From the NCBI RefSeq assembly GCF_014645135.1, contig NZ_BMLH01000003.1:334396-398395 (forward strand): a stretch of DNA of 64,000 bases, written 5' to 3'. The notes below the pieces were generated by a model that saw only the letters and a program-made list of their open reading frames with translations, was not told the origin of the DNA and ran no database searches. This document shows, piece by piece, positions 18,491 through 27,649 of the stretch. Source of the DNA: Rheinheimera tangshanensis. Lineage in GTDB: Bacteria > Pseudomonadota > Gammaproteobacteria > Enterobacterales > Alteromonadaceae. Position numbers and translations under genes: made by a program. Position 1 is the first letter of the stretch. Every line of letters starts with the position of its first letter.

Positions 18491-21487
18491 ATGGGCCCGT
18501 ATTCTTTTGTGCAATCAGGTACAAATAAGTTAAAACGAAAACCTTGGCTGATGCTGCCTTTGTTAGCATTATCCATTTCAGCATGCGGTGGGGGCGGTGA
18601 CACAACTGCAGTACCTGATCCATCAGGTTCAGATAAACCACCTGTGATTGCTCCCCCCATAGTTACCCCACCTGTAGAAAATCCGCCTCCGGTACAAGAG
18701 TTACCTGAACCCGAACTTGAGACTTTGCCTGATGTAAAAGCCGCTGCATTGCCCAAAGCCGGAGCCCCGTCTTTACCGCCTCCTCCTGCTTCTTTGAGAA
18801 TACCAGACAGTGTTTTAACAATGGCCGTCGCTCAACCTCTCTCTGTTGTCAGCGTGACCTCTTCCGGTGATGAGAATGAAAACAATACGGCTGCCAAAGC
18901 TGCAGACGCAGATCTGACCAGCAGATGGGAAAGTGCCTGGGGGGATGAGGTTAGTGATGCAGACAACGCCTGGCTCCAATTCGACTTTGGAGTAAAAACC
19001 GCCGTAGGTAAGATGACCTTGCATTGGGAGAATGCTCATGCTGCGGAGTATGCTATTTACATATCGGATGACGCGCAGAATTGGTATCAACTGCGTTATG
19101 TCGTTGACTCTAAAGGCAAGACGGAAGAATTTTTTAACCTGAATATGTACGCTCGCTACCTGCGCATTCAAGGTATAAGCCGTAAAACTCAGTATGGTTA
19201 TTCTTTGTTTGAGGCAGAATTTGCAGCGCCTGACAGCACAAACTCTATGCCTGAACTCAATACCTCTGCGATCACTTTTCCTTTAAATGGCTCAGGACGT
19301 ATTCCATTGCCAGCGCCGGTAAAGCCCATTGAGATGGTTCGCTTTACTCTGGCCGATGGCACCCTGGTGACCCGGTTTGGTATGGTTGGACGCTCGCGCC
19401 ATGCACGCGAGCGCGGTGAAGACTGGAATGAAATTGGTTTTGGCGTGAATGACACTGTTGATCCGGCAGGCAAACCTTTAGATAAAGGGCCTGGCGCGCA
19501 TTTAAATTTTGTCGCCAATTACTTTAAAAACCGCACCTGGGGTGTGGAGTTTATTGACAATAGCAATGTCGCTGGGGTCACTGAACCTCGTATTGTGGTG
19601 AACCAATATTACCAGCAAGCGCAAAAAGGTGGTGGGCACTCTTTTGTTCGTCGTTTTGATGAACCTGGAGTCACAGGTTTTGGGTGGATGAGCCCTGGTG
19701 ATTTACTGGATGACTCGACCTATCAGGATCCTGGTGCCGCCTGCCCAGTAGTGGCAAAACCAGTCAATGGTGTGTTGTTACGTCCTGACAGCGGTTATAA
19801 CGGAGTGATTGGCGCGAATGACGGCTGCAGCGTGGTGTTTGACCGCTACCCCGGCCACAGAGCGCTTTCTGCAAATGCCGATGGTGTGCTGGTCCCCAAT
19901 GGTAGTTCTGTTGATCCCAGAGTCCTTCGAAAAGGTGACGTGATTGAGTTTACCGGATCGTTTTTCTCTACGCGGGAGGCGATGGATGCCATAGGCGATA
20001 ACGGTGCTTTTCGTTATTACACCAACGAGCTGACCTATGTGATGGGGCAAGGCTTGCGCCCTTGGTACGGTGTGCAGCCACGCCTGATGAACGAACCTCT
20101 GCCAGAGCACACCCTGCAGGGGGGCTTAGGCTCTGTTTCCTACGATTATGCCGACAATTCCACCTTTATATTTCAGCAGCCGCATAACACTATTGGGATG
20201 CAGAATATGCAACGTTTTATGGAGGGGCGGCGCTGGTTGCATACCAACTTATGGACAGGCGAGCATAACGAAGATGGCAATGATCGCAACGACGCAGGTC
20301 GTCAGTTGCAGGGACCGCGTTTTAATCAATCGTCCTGTTTCAACTGCCATGTGAATAATGGTCGTAGCGTGGCGCCTACGGTGCGTAACCAGAAGTTGGA
20401 TACTATGGCAGTGCGGGTTGGAGCGACCGGAACCGACGCCAATGGCCATTACCTGCCGCATCCAATTTATGGTCAGGCGCTGCAAATGAATGCCCGCTCT
20501 GTTGAGACTGGGGCCTTACAAAACTGGGGCAACGCCGCCTGGGTGGCTGATTTTGTCAGCCGAAACGTCAGTCTTGCCGATGGCACGCAAGTAGAGCTGC
20601 GTAAAGCCACTGTTGCTTTTGAAGGACCTGAACCTGAAGTCTATTCCGTCCGTCAGGCCCAGCCTTTAATAGGGATGGGATTATTGGAAGCGATCTCTGA
20701 TGAAACTATTTTATCCAGAGTTCGCAGTACACCAGACGCTGATGGCGTATTGGGGACAGCGAACTATGCGTACGATCCCGAAACCGCAGAAGTACGCTTA
20801 GGTCGCTATGGCTGGAAAGGCAGTAAAGTGAGTATACGTCATCAGGTAACTAATGCCGCTTTGCTGGATATGGCGGTGACCTCTTCTGTCTATCCGAAAC
20901 AGGCCTGTTTAGCTGGCCCACAAGATTGCGACAGCGCAACAGCTGAGCCGGGTTTACCGGATGAAGCCGTGACCGCGATGACACAGTACTTGCATTTACT
21001 AGCTGTGCCGGCGCAGCGCAGTGTCATAAGCGGTTTTCCTAAAGGGGTTTCTCCTCTGGCCTATCTGGATGTCGATCCAGCCAAAATAGCAGCTGGTGAA
21101 AAAGTCTTTAAGGATATTCGCTGTGTGGCTTGTCACGTCAGCGAAGTGAAAACCAGCGCTCGCTCTGAGTTTGACGAAGTGCGTAACCAGACGATTAAAC
21201 CTTACACTGACCTGTTACTGCATGATATGGGACCAGAACTTGCTGATAATTTTAGCGAAGGTCTGGCAACTGGCAGTATGTGGAGAACTCCAGCACTTTG
21301 GGGCATAGGCTATACCCAGTTTGTGGCTGGTGGCACTCCGGCAGGTTATTTACATGATGGCCGCGCCCGTACCTTAACCGAAGCTATTTTATGGCACGGT
21401 GGTGAAGCTGAAGTGATTAAAAATCGCTTTGTGAACTTGCCTACCGCTGAGCGTGAAGCTTTATTAGCGTTCCTGAACTCCTTGTAA
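18491..21487 (+). CDS. Di-haem oxidoreductase-like (DUF1111) lipoprotein with N-terminal discoidin domain
   Basis: Predicted periplasm- or surface-facing redox lipoprotein. A lipobox ends in Cys32 (LSISAC), followed by a Pro-rich linker. Residues about 113-215 look like an F5/8-type C (discoidin) carbohydrate-binding domain (DADLTSRWES, WLQFDFG, YARYLRIQG). The C-terminal half matches di-haem oxidoreductases: haem motifs C616-F-N-C619-H and C878-V-A-C881-H, plus LGRYGWKG, HDMGPELAD and MWRTPALWGIG and the closing LHDGRARTL segment. 998 residues is about twice a plain DUF1111 protein. The middle part (about 240-480) I cannot assign. Monocistronic, with a strong terminator after it. The domain pairing suggests oxidation of, or binding to, a sugar-containing partner, which is inference. 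Confidence 0.85.
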   Translation: MGPYSFVQSGTNKLKRKPWLMLPLLALSISACGGGGDTTAVPDPSGSDKPPVIAPPIVTPPVENPPPVQELPEPELETLPDVKAAALPKAGAPSLPPPPASLRIPDSVLTMAVAQPLSVVSVTSSGDENENNTAAKAADADLTSRWESAWGDEVSDADNAWLQFDFGVKTAVGKMTLHWENAHAAEYAIYISDDAQNWYQLRYVVDSKGKTEEFFNLNMYARYLRIQGISRKTQYGYSLFEAEFAAPDSTNSMPELNTSAITFPLNGSGRIPLPAPVKPIEMVRFTLADGTLVTRFGMVGRSRHARERGEDWNEIGFGVNDTVDPAGKPLDKGPGAHLNFVANYFKNRTWGVEFIDNSNVAGVTEPRIVVNQYYQQAQKGGGHSFVRRFDEPGVTGFGWMSPGDLLDDSTYQDPGAACPVVAKPVNGVLLRPDSGYNGVIGANDGCSVVFDRYPGHRALSANADGVLVPNGSSVDPRVLRKGDVIEFTGSFFSTREAMDAIGDNGAFRYYTNELTYVMGQGLRPWYGVQPRLMNEPLPEHTLQGGLGSVSYDYADNSTFIFQQPHNTIGMQNMQRFMEGRRWLHTNLWTGEHNEDGNDRNDAGRQLQGPRFNQSSCFNCHVNNGRSVAPTVRNQKLDTMAVRVGATGTDANGHYLPHPIYGQALQMNARSVETGALQNWGNAAWVADFVSRNVSLADGTQVELRKATVAFEGPEPEVYSVRQAQPLIGMGLLEAISDETILSRVRSTPDADGVLGTANYAYDPETAEVRLGRYGWKGSKVSIRHQVTNAALLDMAVTSSVYPKQACLAGPQDCDSATAEPGLPDEAVTAMTQYLHLLAVPAQRSVISGFPKGVSPLAYLDVDPAKIAAGEKVFKDIRCVACHVSEVKTSARSEFDEVRNQTIKPYTDLLLHDMGPELADNFSEGLATGSMWRTPALWGIGYTQFVAGGTPAGYLHDGRARTLTEAILWHGGEAEVIKNRFVNLPTAEREALLAFLNSL

Positions 21488-21494
21488 TATCGAC

Positions 21495-21534
21495 AAAAAA
21501 GCCCGGTGCAGACAGACTCTGTACCGGGCTTTTT
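21495..21534. terminator. Bidirectional terminator
   Basis: AAAAAGCCCGGT and ACCGGGCTTTTT arms around a 15-base loop, between the convergent di-haem lipoprotein and VF530 genes. Confidence 0.9.
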
Positions 21535-21550
21535 ATTGAGGAGCTGTAGC

Positions 21551-21811
21551 TTACTCTGACTTTTGAGTTTTTTGATACAACTTCAATTTGATAAACAGCT
21601 CTTCCACTTGGGTTCTGGCCCATGGCGTTTTACGTAAAAACGTCAGGCTGGATTTAATGCTGGGGTTGTTACTGAAACATTTCAGCGGTATTTGCTTTGC
21701 TAAAGGCGCAAAACCGCCATGCTGTTCAAGCAACAGCTCCAGAATTTGCTGCAGGGTGAAACCATGCAGCGGGTTATTGTGTTGTGGCTGATTTGGGGCT
21801 TGGGTTGCCAT
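21551..21811 (-). CDS. VF530 family (DUF2132) small protein
   Basis: 86-residue protein with the family core NPLHGFTLQQILELLLEQHG, IPLKCFSNNPSIKSSLTFLR and KTPWARTQVEELF. The family is annotated as DNA-binding on structural grounds but its role is not established. No internal Met offers a later start, so the 5' end overlaps the preceding gene by 38 bases in another frame. It is therefore probably co-transcribed with that gene. Confidence 0.88.
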   Translation of the reverse strand: MATQAPNQPQHNNPLHGFTLQQILELLLEQHGGFAPLAKQIPLKCFSNNPSIKSSLTFLRKTPWARTQVEELFIKLKLYQKTQKSE

Positions 21812-23792
21812 AAGGACTTTGCTCTGTCGTCGCTAGAGGCCGGAACTGGCCGTGGTAGTTTTCATCGTCTGTGCCAATCATCAGCGCGGTTCCTGGGATC
21901 AATGGGCTTGGGCTGGCCAAAGCTTCGACTTTAAAACCATCGATTTGCCATAGTACAGGCCGTTCAGCCATTAAGCTAATCGGCTGTTTTGTTGACGGAT
22001 TCACCAGTGCCAACGGATACACAGCACTGGTAAAAGGGCCGTTATCTGAGCTATCAAGTACAGCGCTAGCCCAGAGTACGTCGCCTTCGAGATGTAAGTC
22101 GGCTATCACTCTGTTGTAGTTACGGTTTTTCACCGCAGTCGGGCCTGTCACCTGAATTTTCTGGCTATTCCACTGCAAACTGGCTGCCGCTATGTCCAGT
22201 TCGCCCCATTGCAAAAATCCTGCAGCTGTTGCTGAACCACGTTCACCTAAAATCACCAGATAGCGGTTCACATCTTTTTTCGCACAGGCCAAACCTTCAA
22301 CGTTATCGCCATCCTGCTCCGGGCTGCTGTCACGCTCAACCGGTAATTCGAAAGTGTTCAGCACCTGTGCATAGGTAGGGAAGACTTTGATATGAAACAG
22401 TCGGCCGAACGAGCCTTGCCAGGTGCCACTTTCTGCTATTAAAAACTCGCCATTTTGGCCCGGTAAAGCACAGATAGCTTCTAAATCGTTAGACGCCTGA
22501 CCGGCTGGCCAGTTAGTGACAAATAAGTTCTGTGCTGTCAGTTGTTGATCCTGATTCAATTGGATCAGCGTTAACCTGTCACCCTGGCGTTGAATTTTTT
22601 TATCTTGTACCGCCAGATAATGGTTTTGGTCCAAAGCGGCTAAACCACTGATCGCAGGTAAGGCGGTTTGAGTTTTAGGCCGGTACGGCGTGTACCAGCG
22701 TGGGTCAACCGGCATTTTAAACAGCAGTGGCGACATACGTTTAAATTTATCGGTATGGGTGCCGCACTGAATATTATCGCCGTAGTGTTGTTTCCACGGG
22801 TCGTTAATTAAATACACTGTGCCGTTATGAATAGTCACTGCTTCCAGCGCTGTTTGCACCAGTTTGTCGTAGGCAGGGCAAAGGCCACTGTCATCTGTAC
22901 TGACATAAAAACTCAGCTTTTGCACAAAAGGTGGAATACGGTTGGTTAAATCAAACACCCATAACTCATCGTCATTGCGCGCTACTGCGACTAAATAACC
23001 CGGATGGCCTAAAATCGGACTAGGTAAAAACTCAATACCATTAATAGGATGATCGTTGTCATCCAGCACAGGTAAAGTGAGGTTGGCGTCTATCACTTTG
23101 ACAAAATTATCGCGTAGCCAAAAGTCCTGAGTTAAACGGGTTTTAAATAATCTGGGTTTATTGACCATGTCTTGTTCGAGCGCCAGATATAAATTCTGGT
23201 GGTCATCCACAGCTAAACCTTCAATACCGTCATTCGGAAAATTACCTACTTTGGCCTCCAGCGGAAACTGCACAGGTCGGATTGCCACAATTTCGGCACG
23301 GGTTAAGGCACTGTCGACCTGAATTTTTAACAGCAGAGTAGGGTAAGCCGTTGAGTTGGACTGATTAAACTTTTTTGCACACTCATTACTCAACTGATAA
23401 GCCGACGCATCTTCTGTCACTGTGATTAGGGTCGTGTCATCCAGCCTGTCCCATGTCAAAGCTTCTAAATCGGGCTTATCTGCTAAATAGTTGTAAAAGC
23501 AGCTGCTTTTTAAGCTGTCTGCTACTGTGATTTGAATCGGCTGAGTAATAGCTGTGGCTGTGTTGGGGTCGATACGGAACAGCTTCATCCGCGTGCTTTC
23601 ATGAGCACTTTGATCACCCACCACCACCAGCTCTCCTTTTCGGAAGGTGACGCCTGAGGTTTGAGGGTCGAGTAAGGTTTGTTTTTCTATATCGGTAAGC
23701 CATTGGCCTGTCAGAGCCGTTTCTGCATTCAGATCCCCACTTAAGCCAGCAAGCAGCACTATAGTGAACAGGGATTTGGATAAATTGATCAC
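21774..23792 (-). CDS. Exported beta-propeller-like protein (possible 'esterase-like activity of phytase' family)
   Basis: About 672 residues with a signal peptide (LFTIVLLAGLSGDLNA). The body contains repeated short strands and Asp/Gly-rich turns typical of a propeller: GIEGLAVDDHQNLYLALEQD near 190, LEAVTIHNGTVYLIND, SNDLEAICALPGQNGEFLIA and DNVEGLACAKKDVNRYLVI. These 'EGLA/EAI' turns resemble phytase-like esterase and SdiA-regulated propellers. I do not recognise catalytic residues and the assignment is tentative. A -10/-35 pair was not clear upstream. Its 3' end overlaps the VF530 gene. Confidence 0.6.
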   Translation of the reverse strand: MINLSKSLFTIVLLAGLSGDLNAETALTGQWLTDIEKQTLLDPQTSGVTFRKGELVVVGDQSAHESTRMKLFRIDPNTATAITQPIQITVADSLKSSCFYNYLADKPDLEALTWDRLDDTTLITVTEDASAYQLSNECAKKFNQSNSTAYPTLLLKIQVDSALTRAEIVAIRPVQFPLEAKVGNFPNDGIEGLAVDDHQNLYLALEQDMVNKPRLFKTRLTQDFWLRDNFVKVIDANLTLPVLDDNDHPINGIEFLPSPILGHPGYLVAVARNDDELWVFDLTNRIPPFVQKLSFYVSTDDSGLCPAYDKLVQTALEAVTIHNGTVYLINDPWKQHYGDNIQCGTHTDKFKRMSPLLFKMPVDPRWYTPYRPKTQTALPAISGLAALDQNHYLAVQDKKIQRQGDRLTLIQLNQDQQLTAQNLFVTNWPAGQASNDLEAICALPGQNGEFLIAESGTWQGSFGRLFHIKVFPTYAQVLNTFELPVERDSSPEQDGDNVEGLACAKKDVNRYLVILGERGSATAAGFLQWGELDIAAASLQWNSQKIQVTGPTAVKNRNYNRVIADLHLEGDVLWASAVLDSSDNGPFTSAVYPLALVNPSTKQPISLMAERPVLWQIDGFKVEALASPSPLIPGTALMIGTDDENYHGQFRPLATTEQSPYGNPSPKSATTQ

Positions 23793-23934
23793 AGTCGTCG
23801 ATCCATAATTCAGGGCACATTCAGATGGCGCCTAACATACGATCTACCGGACTATTTCGCTAGCGAAACCCGATAAAAACGCATTATTCGCCGAAAAAAA
23901 ATACAATCAATTGAGGAATAGCAGAGGATGAAAA

Positions 23935-23973
23935 GAAAAGCCACAGAAAGGCAGTGCTAATCTGTGGCTTTTC
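23935..23973 (-). terminator. Terminator of asnB
   Basis: Arms GAAAAGCCACAG / CTGTGGCTTTTC with a 15-base loop; read on the minus strand the stem ends in CTTTTCTTTT. It lies 50 bases after the asnB stop codon, in the 230-base gap before the propeller-like gene, which otherwise shows no gene. Confidence 0.8.
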
Positions 23974-24022
23974 ATCTGTATTAAGTCCTCACCTGAATCA
24001 CTACGTCAGATGAGAGCTCATA

Positions 24023-25687
24023 TCAATAGGCTTGTTCGTGAACATCCCGCACTGCACGACCTGAAGGGTCTGTCATTTGTGCCATTTTCGCATCCCAAGC
24101 CAGAGCTTCAGGCGTAGAGCAGGCGACCGACTTACCGCCAGGCACGCAGGATATTGCGCCAGGGTGAGGGAAATGCTCTTCAAAGATCACTCTATAGTAA
24201 TAGGCTTCTTTGCTGTCCGGTGTATTGACCGGGAAGCGGAAGGCCGCTGTAGCCATTTGCTGATCCGTCACTTCTTTTTCAGCATGTGCTTTTAAGCTGT
24301 CGATCCAGCTGTAGCCCACGCCGTCTGAGAACTGCTCTTTTTGACGCCATAAAATTTCGTGCGGTAACAAACCATCGAAGGCCTGGCGCAAAATGTGTTT
24401 TTCCATTTTGCCTTTGCCACACATTTTCGCTTCAGGATTTAACCGCATGGCGACATCCATAAAGTGCTTGTCGAGGAAAGGCACGCGGGCTTCAATACCC
24501 CAGGCTGACATAGCTTTGTTAGCGCGGTTGCAGTCAAACATATGCAAGCGGTCCAGCTTACGTAAGGTTTCTTCGTGGAATTCTTTGGCGTTTGGCGCTT
24601 TGTGGAAATACAAATAGCCACCAAAAATTTCGTCAGAACCTTCGCCCGACAACACCATTTTAATACCCATGGCTTTGATTTTACGGGCCATTAAGTACAT
24701 AGGGGTTGAAGCGCGAATGGTGGTGACATCATAGGTTTCGAGGAAATAAATCACGTCGCGCAAAGAATCTAAACCTTCCTGCACAGTAAAGAGCACTTCG
24801 TGGTGCACTGTGCCTATGGCATCCGCTACTTTACGTGCTGCCACTAAGTCAGGTGAGCCTTGTAAACCCACAGCAAAAGAGTGCAGGCGAGGCCACCAGG
24901 CTTCAGATTGACCATCATCTTCCACACGATTACGGGCAAATTGCTGAGTAATAGCCGAAATCAGTGATGAATCCAGACCTCCTGATAACAACACGCCATA
25001 AGGCACGTCGGACATTAAATGGCTTTTTACGCTCTGCTCCAGAGCAGCGCGCAGTTCACCTAAATCAGCCGGGTTGTCTTTGACTGCATCAAAACTTTGC
25101 CAGTCGCGCTGATAGTACTTCACCAGTTTGCCTACTTTGCTATCAAAATAGTGACCAGGTGGGAATTCCTGCATTTGTTTACAGACAGGCACCAGAGCTT
25201 TTAATTCAGAGGCCACATACAGCTGACCATGTTCGTCGTAACCGTAATACAGCGGAATAATACCGATATGGTCACGGGCAATCAGGTAACGATTTTGCTC
25301 TGCGTCATACAGAATAAAAGCAAACATACCTTGCAGCTGATCAATAAAATCAGCGCCGTGCTGTAAATACAAAGGCAATATCACTTCACAGTCCGATTTG
25401 GTCTGGAACTGATAGTCGACGGTTAAGTTTTTCTCTAAATTTTTGTGATTATAAATCTCACCATTCACTGCCAGAATGTGATTTCGATTTGGATTAATCA
25501 GGGGCTGAGCGCCATTTTCAGTATCTACAATCGCCAGACGCTCATGCACTAAAATTGCATTGTCGTTGTTCCATACACCCGACCAGTCTGGTCCACGGTG
25601 GCGTAATAACTTAGATAACTGTAGCGCCTGCTGGCGCAAGGCTTTAACATCAGTCTTGATGTCAAGCACCCCGAATATCGAACACAT
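24023..25687 (-). CDS. asnB: Asparagine synthase B (glutamine-hydrolysing)
   Basis: Makes asparagine from aspartate, ATP and glutamine-derived ammonia. The N-terminal glutaminase domain starts MCSIFGVL, giving the nucleophile Cys2 after Met removal, with VNGEIYNH and the RGPDWSG loop. The synthetase domain carries the ATP-pyrophosphatase loop LLSGGLDSSLIS near residue 235 and SGEGSDEIFGGYLYFHKAP near 350. 554 residues equals E. coli AsnB. GAGGTTA lies before the start. Monocistronic: a terminator follows, and a copy of the structured repeat lies 34 bases upstream in the probable leader. Confidence 0.95.
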   Translation of the reverse strand: MCSIFGVLDIKTDVKALRQQALQLSKLLRHRGPDWSGVWNNDNAILVHERLAIVDTENGAQPLINPNRNHILAVNGEIYNHKNLEKNLTVDYQFQTKSDCEVILPLYLQHGADFIDQLQGMFAFILYDAEQNRYLIARDHIGIIPLYYGYDEHGQLYVASELKALVPVCKQMQEFPPGHYFDSKVGKLVKYYQRDWQSFDAVKDNPADLGELRAALEQSVKSHLMSDVPYGVLLSGGLDSSLISAITQQFARNRVEDDGQSEAWWPRLHSFAVGLQGSPDLVAARKVADAIGTVHHEVLFTVQEGLDSLRDVIYFLETYDVTTIRASTPMYLMARKIKAMGIKMVLSGEGSDEIFGGYLYFHKAPNAKEFHEETLRKLDRLHMFDCNRANKAMSAWGIEARVPFLDKHFMDVAMRLNPEAKMCGKGKMEKHILRQAFDGLLPHEILWRQKEQFSDGVGYSWIDSLKAHAEKEVTDQQMATAAFRFPVNTPDSKEAYYYRVIFEEHFPHPGAISCVPGGKSVACSTPEALAWDAKMAQMTDPSGRAVRDVHEQAY

Positions 25688-25721
25688 GATGGGTAACCTC
25701 TAATTAATTATTTAAGCGTTT

Positions 25722-25842
25722 CCCCTAAGTTATTGGCGTTGCAGAGAGGCGACAAGCGAACGAGTCCCCATGAGCATAGTTGTCCTATGTGATTGGGGCG
25801 AGCGAACGCAGGCAACAAAGCTGCAGCGTCAAGAACGACGGG
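25722..25842. repeat. Single copy of the structured repeat upstream of asnB
   Basis: Begins CCCCTAAGTTATTGGCGTTG and ends ACGACGGG. Core hairpin CCCCAT-GAG-CATAG-TTGT-CTATG-TGA-TTGGGG (one extra C before CTATG): the outer stem has changed from C-G to A-T at one position relative to the tandem array, and the inner CATAG/CTATG stem is unchanged. It lies between asnB and the DUF3025 gene; no other feature is seen between 25688 and 25984. Confidence 0.85.
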
Positions 25843-25984
25843 CAAACAGATTTTGGCAGTATGTACGTCTAAACGTACTCCTTGAATTTGCCAGCTTACG
25901 GGAAAATTGCAAGAGGTTTTTCGTGCTTTTTACAGGTAATTGCTACGGTATGGTTTCAGTACAACAAACGGTTTTTTCTTATTC

Positions 25985-26809
25985 ATGCAAAAAAACAACG
26001 TAAATTCGCGATTCACAGCACCGCTGGAATGGCAGCCAGAGCTTTTTGCTGAGCCCGGGCTATTCAGCGCTTTAGCCGATATTTTTCCTTTAGCAGAACA
26101 AACAGATTTCCCATCCCCAGAACTGCTGACCTTATGGTTACATCGCTATACTGCATTAAAAAATTGGAGCTTTGTCGATAGCACTGTGCTGGACCAGGAT
26201 GGCCGGTACTATGAGGACTTCATTTATCAAAGTCAGCAAATTCCAATGCGTGCCAACAACTGGCATGACTTTTTTGGCGCTTTAATCTGGTGTTTATTTC
26301 CTCAAAGTAAAAAGTTGATGAACCAGTTGCATATGGCGCAAATTCAGCAATTTGGCAACAAAGAACGCTCTAAGGTGCGGCATAAATTAACCCTGCTGGA
26401 TGAATGTGGCGTGCTGCTTTGTATCAAACCATCACAGCGTTATCTGCTGGATTTGCTGCGTGATCAGCAATGGATACAAGCTTTTTATCAACATAAAGCT
26501 CAGTGGAAAACACTTACACCGCTGATGTTTGGCCATGCCAACTATGAAATGGCGACTAAGCCTTTTATTGGTTTAACAGGCAAATTATGGTGTATTGAAC
26601 TACCGGAACATACAGCGTTGCCTGAAGGTATAAAAGGTTACAATTTTGTTGATGAATTATTGGCGAAACAGCTTGTGTGCACAGAACTGTTACTTGATAA
26701 TCAACAGCTTAGTCCGTTACCTTTGTTAGGTGTTCCGGGCTGGTACAAAGAGCAGGGATTGGCTTTTTACGCCGACACCAGCTACTTCAGACCAAAACGA
26801 CAGACCTGA
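25985..26809 (+). CDS. DUF3025 family protein
   Basis: About 274 residues, cytoplasmic by appearance. Recognised by the segment RYYEDFIYQSQQIPMRANNW followed by HDFFGALIWCLFP and the QFGNKERSKVRHKLTLLDECG motif at about residues 95-130. Function unknown. I prefer ATG 25985 (MQKNNVNSRF) because the upstream extension to TTG 25940 is unlike the family, but neither has a strong ribosome site. Followed 40 bases later by an ABC transporter pair on the same strand; no terminator seen between them. Confidence 0.8.
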   Translation: MQKNNVNSRFTAPLEWQPELFAEPGLFSALADIFPLAEQTDFPSPELLTLWLHRYTALKNWSFVDSTVLDQDGRYYEDFIYQSQQIPMRANNWHDFFGALIWCLFPQSKKLMNQLHMAQIQQFGNKERSKVRHKLTLLDECGVLLCIKPSQRYLLDLLRDQQWIQAFYQHKAQWKTLTPLMFGHANYEMATKPFIGLTGKLWCIELPEHTALPEGIKGYNFVDELLAKQLVCTELLLDNQQLSPLPLLGVPGWYKEQGLAFYADTSYFRPKRQT

Positions 26810-26848
26810 CTCATTCAAAGCAACAGAAGCATCAGCAGGGAATAAGGC

Positions 26849-27649
26849 ATGATAAAAATAGAAGCTCTGGCTAAATCTTTTGCCATCAGTCGTGGCCAAA
26901 AGCTGTCAGACAGCGAAAAACAAGATGTTCGCTACAGCAAAGAAGCGTTTCATTCGGTCCGTAATGTCAGCTTTGAATGCGGTTCGGGCGAAGTATTGGG
27001 CTTATTGGGTCCGAATGGCGCTGGTAAAACCACCACTTTACGTATCCTCTCAACGGCGTTACAGCCAGATTCTGGTTCTGTGCTGATTGAAGGCGTCGAT
27101 GTGTTAAAGCAGCCGATACTGGCGCGGAAAAAAATCGGCTTTTTATCCAGCAGTACAGGCTTGTATGGCCGTTTAACGGCTTATGAAAATATCGCTTATT
27201 TCGCCCGTTTGCATGGCATGAGCGAAACTGCATTAAAACAGCGAATTGACGAGCTGTTCACGCTGCTGAATATGCACGACTTTGCCAACCGAAAAGCAGA
27301 AGCTATGTCCAGTGGTATGAAACAAAAAACCGCCATAGCCCGCGCCGTAGTGCATTCGCCTAAAGTGGTGATTTTGGACGAACCTACCACAGGCCTGGAT
27401 ATTATGACCACTCAAACCGTGCTGGACTTTATCCGCAGCCTGAAACAGCAAGGCACGCCGGTCATCTTCTCCACTCACCATTTGGATGAAGTGGCCTCTT
27501 TATGTGACAGGGTGGTGGTGATAGATAAAGGCATCAGCGCATTTTCCGACAGCTTTGATGTATTTAAAGCCTTAAGTGCGGACGGTGACTTACGCCAGTC
27601 TTTTATGAATGTGATTCATCCGACAGGACAAAACAGGGAGTACAACTAA
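26849..27649 (+). CDS. ABC transporter ATP-binding protein, NatA-like
   Basis: Cytoplasmic ATPase of a two-component exporter. Walker [10 protein letters not shown] near residue 55, Q-loop region [16 protein letters not shown], signature [13 protein letters not shown], Walker [13 protein letters not shown] and the H-loop STHHLDEVA are all present. About 266 residues. Its stop codon abuts the permease start, a typical two-gene operon. Resemblance to Bacillus NatA (sodium export) comes from the long N-terminal insertion and partner type; the substrate is not proven. Confidence 0.88.
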   Translation: MIKIEALAKSFAISRGQKLSDSEKQDVRYSKEAFHSVRNVSFECGSGEVLGLLGPNGAGKTTTLRILSTALQPDSGSVLIEGVDVLKQPILARKKIGFLSSSTGLYGRLTAYENIAYFARLHGMSETALKQRIDELFTLLNMHDFANRKAEAMSSGMKQKTAIARAVVHSPKVVILDEPTTGLDIMTTQTVLDFIRSLKQQGTPVIFSTHHLDEVASLCDRVVVIDKGISAFSDSFDVFKALSADGDLRQSFMNVIHPTGQNREYN

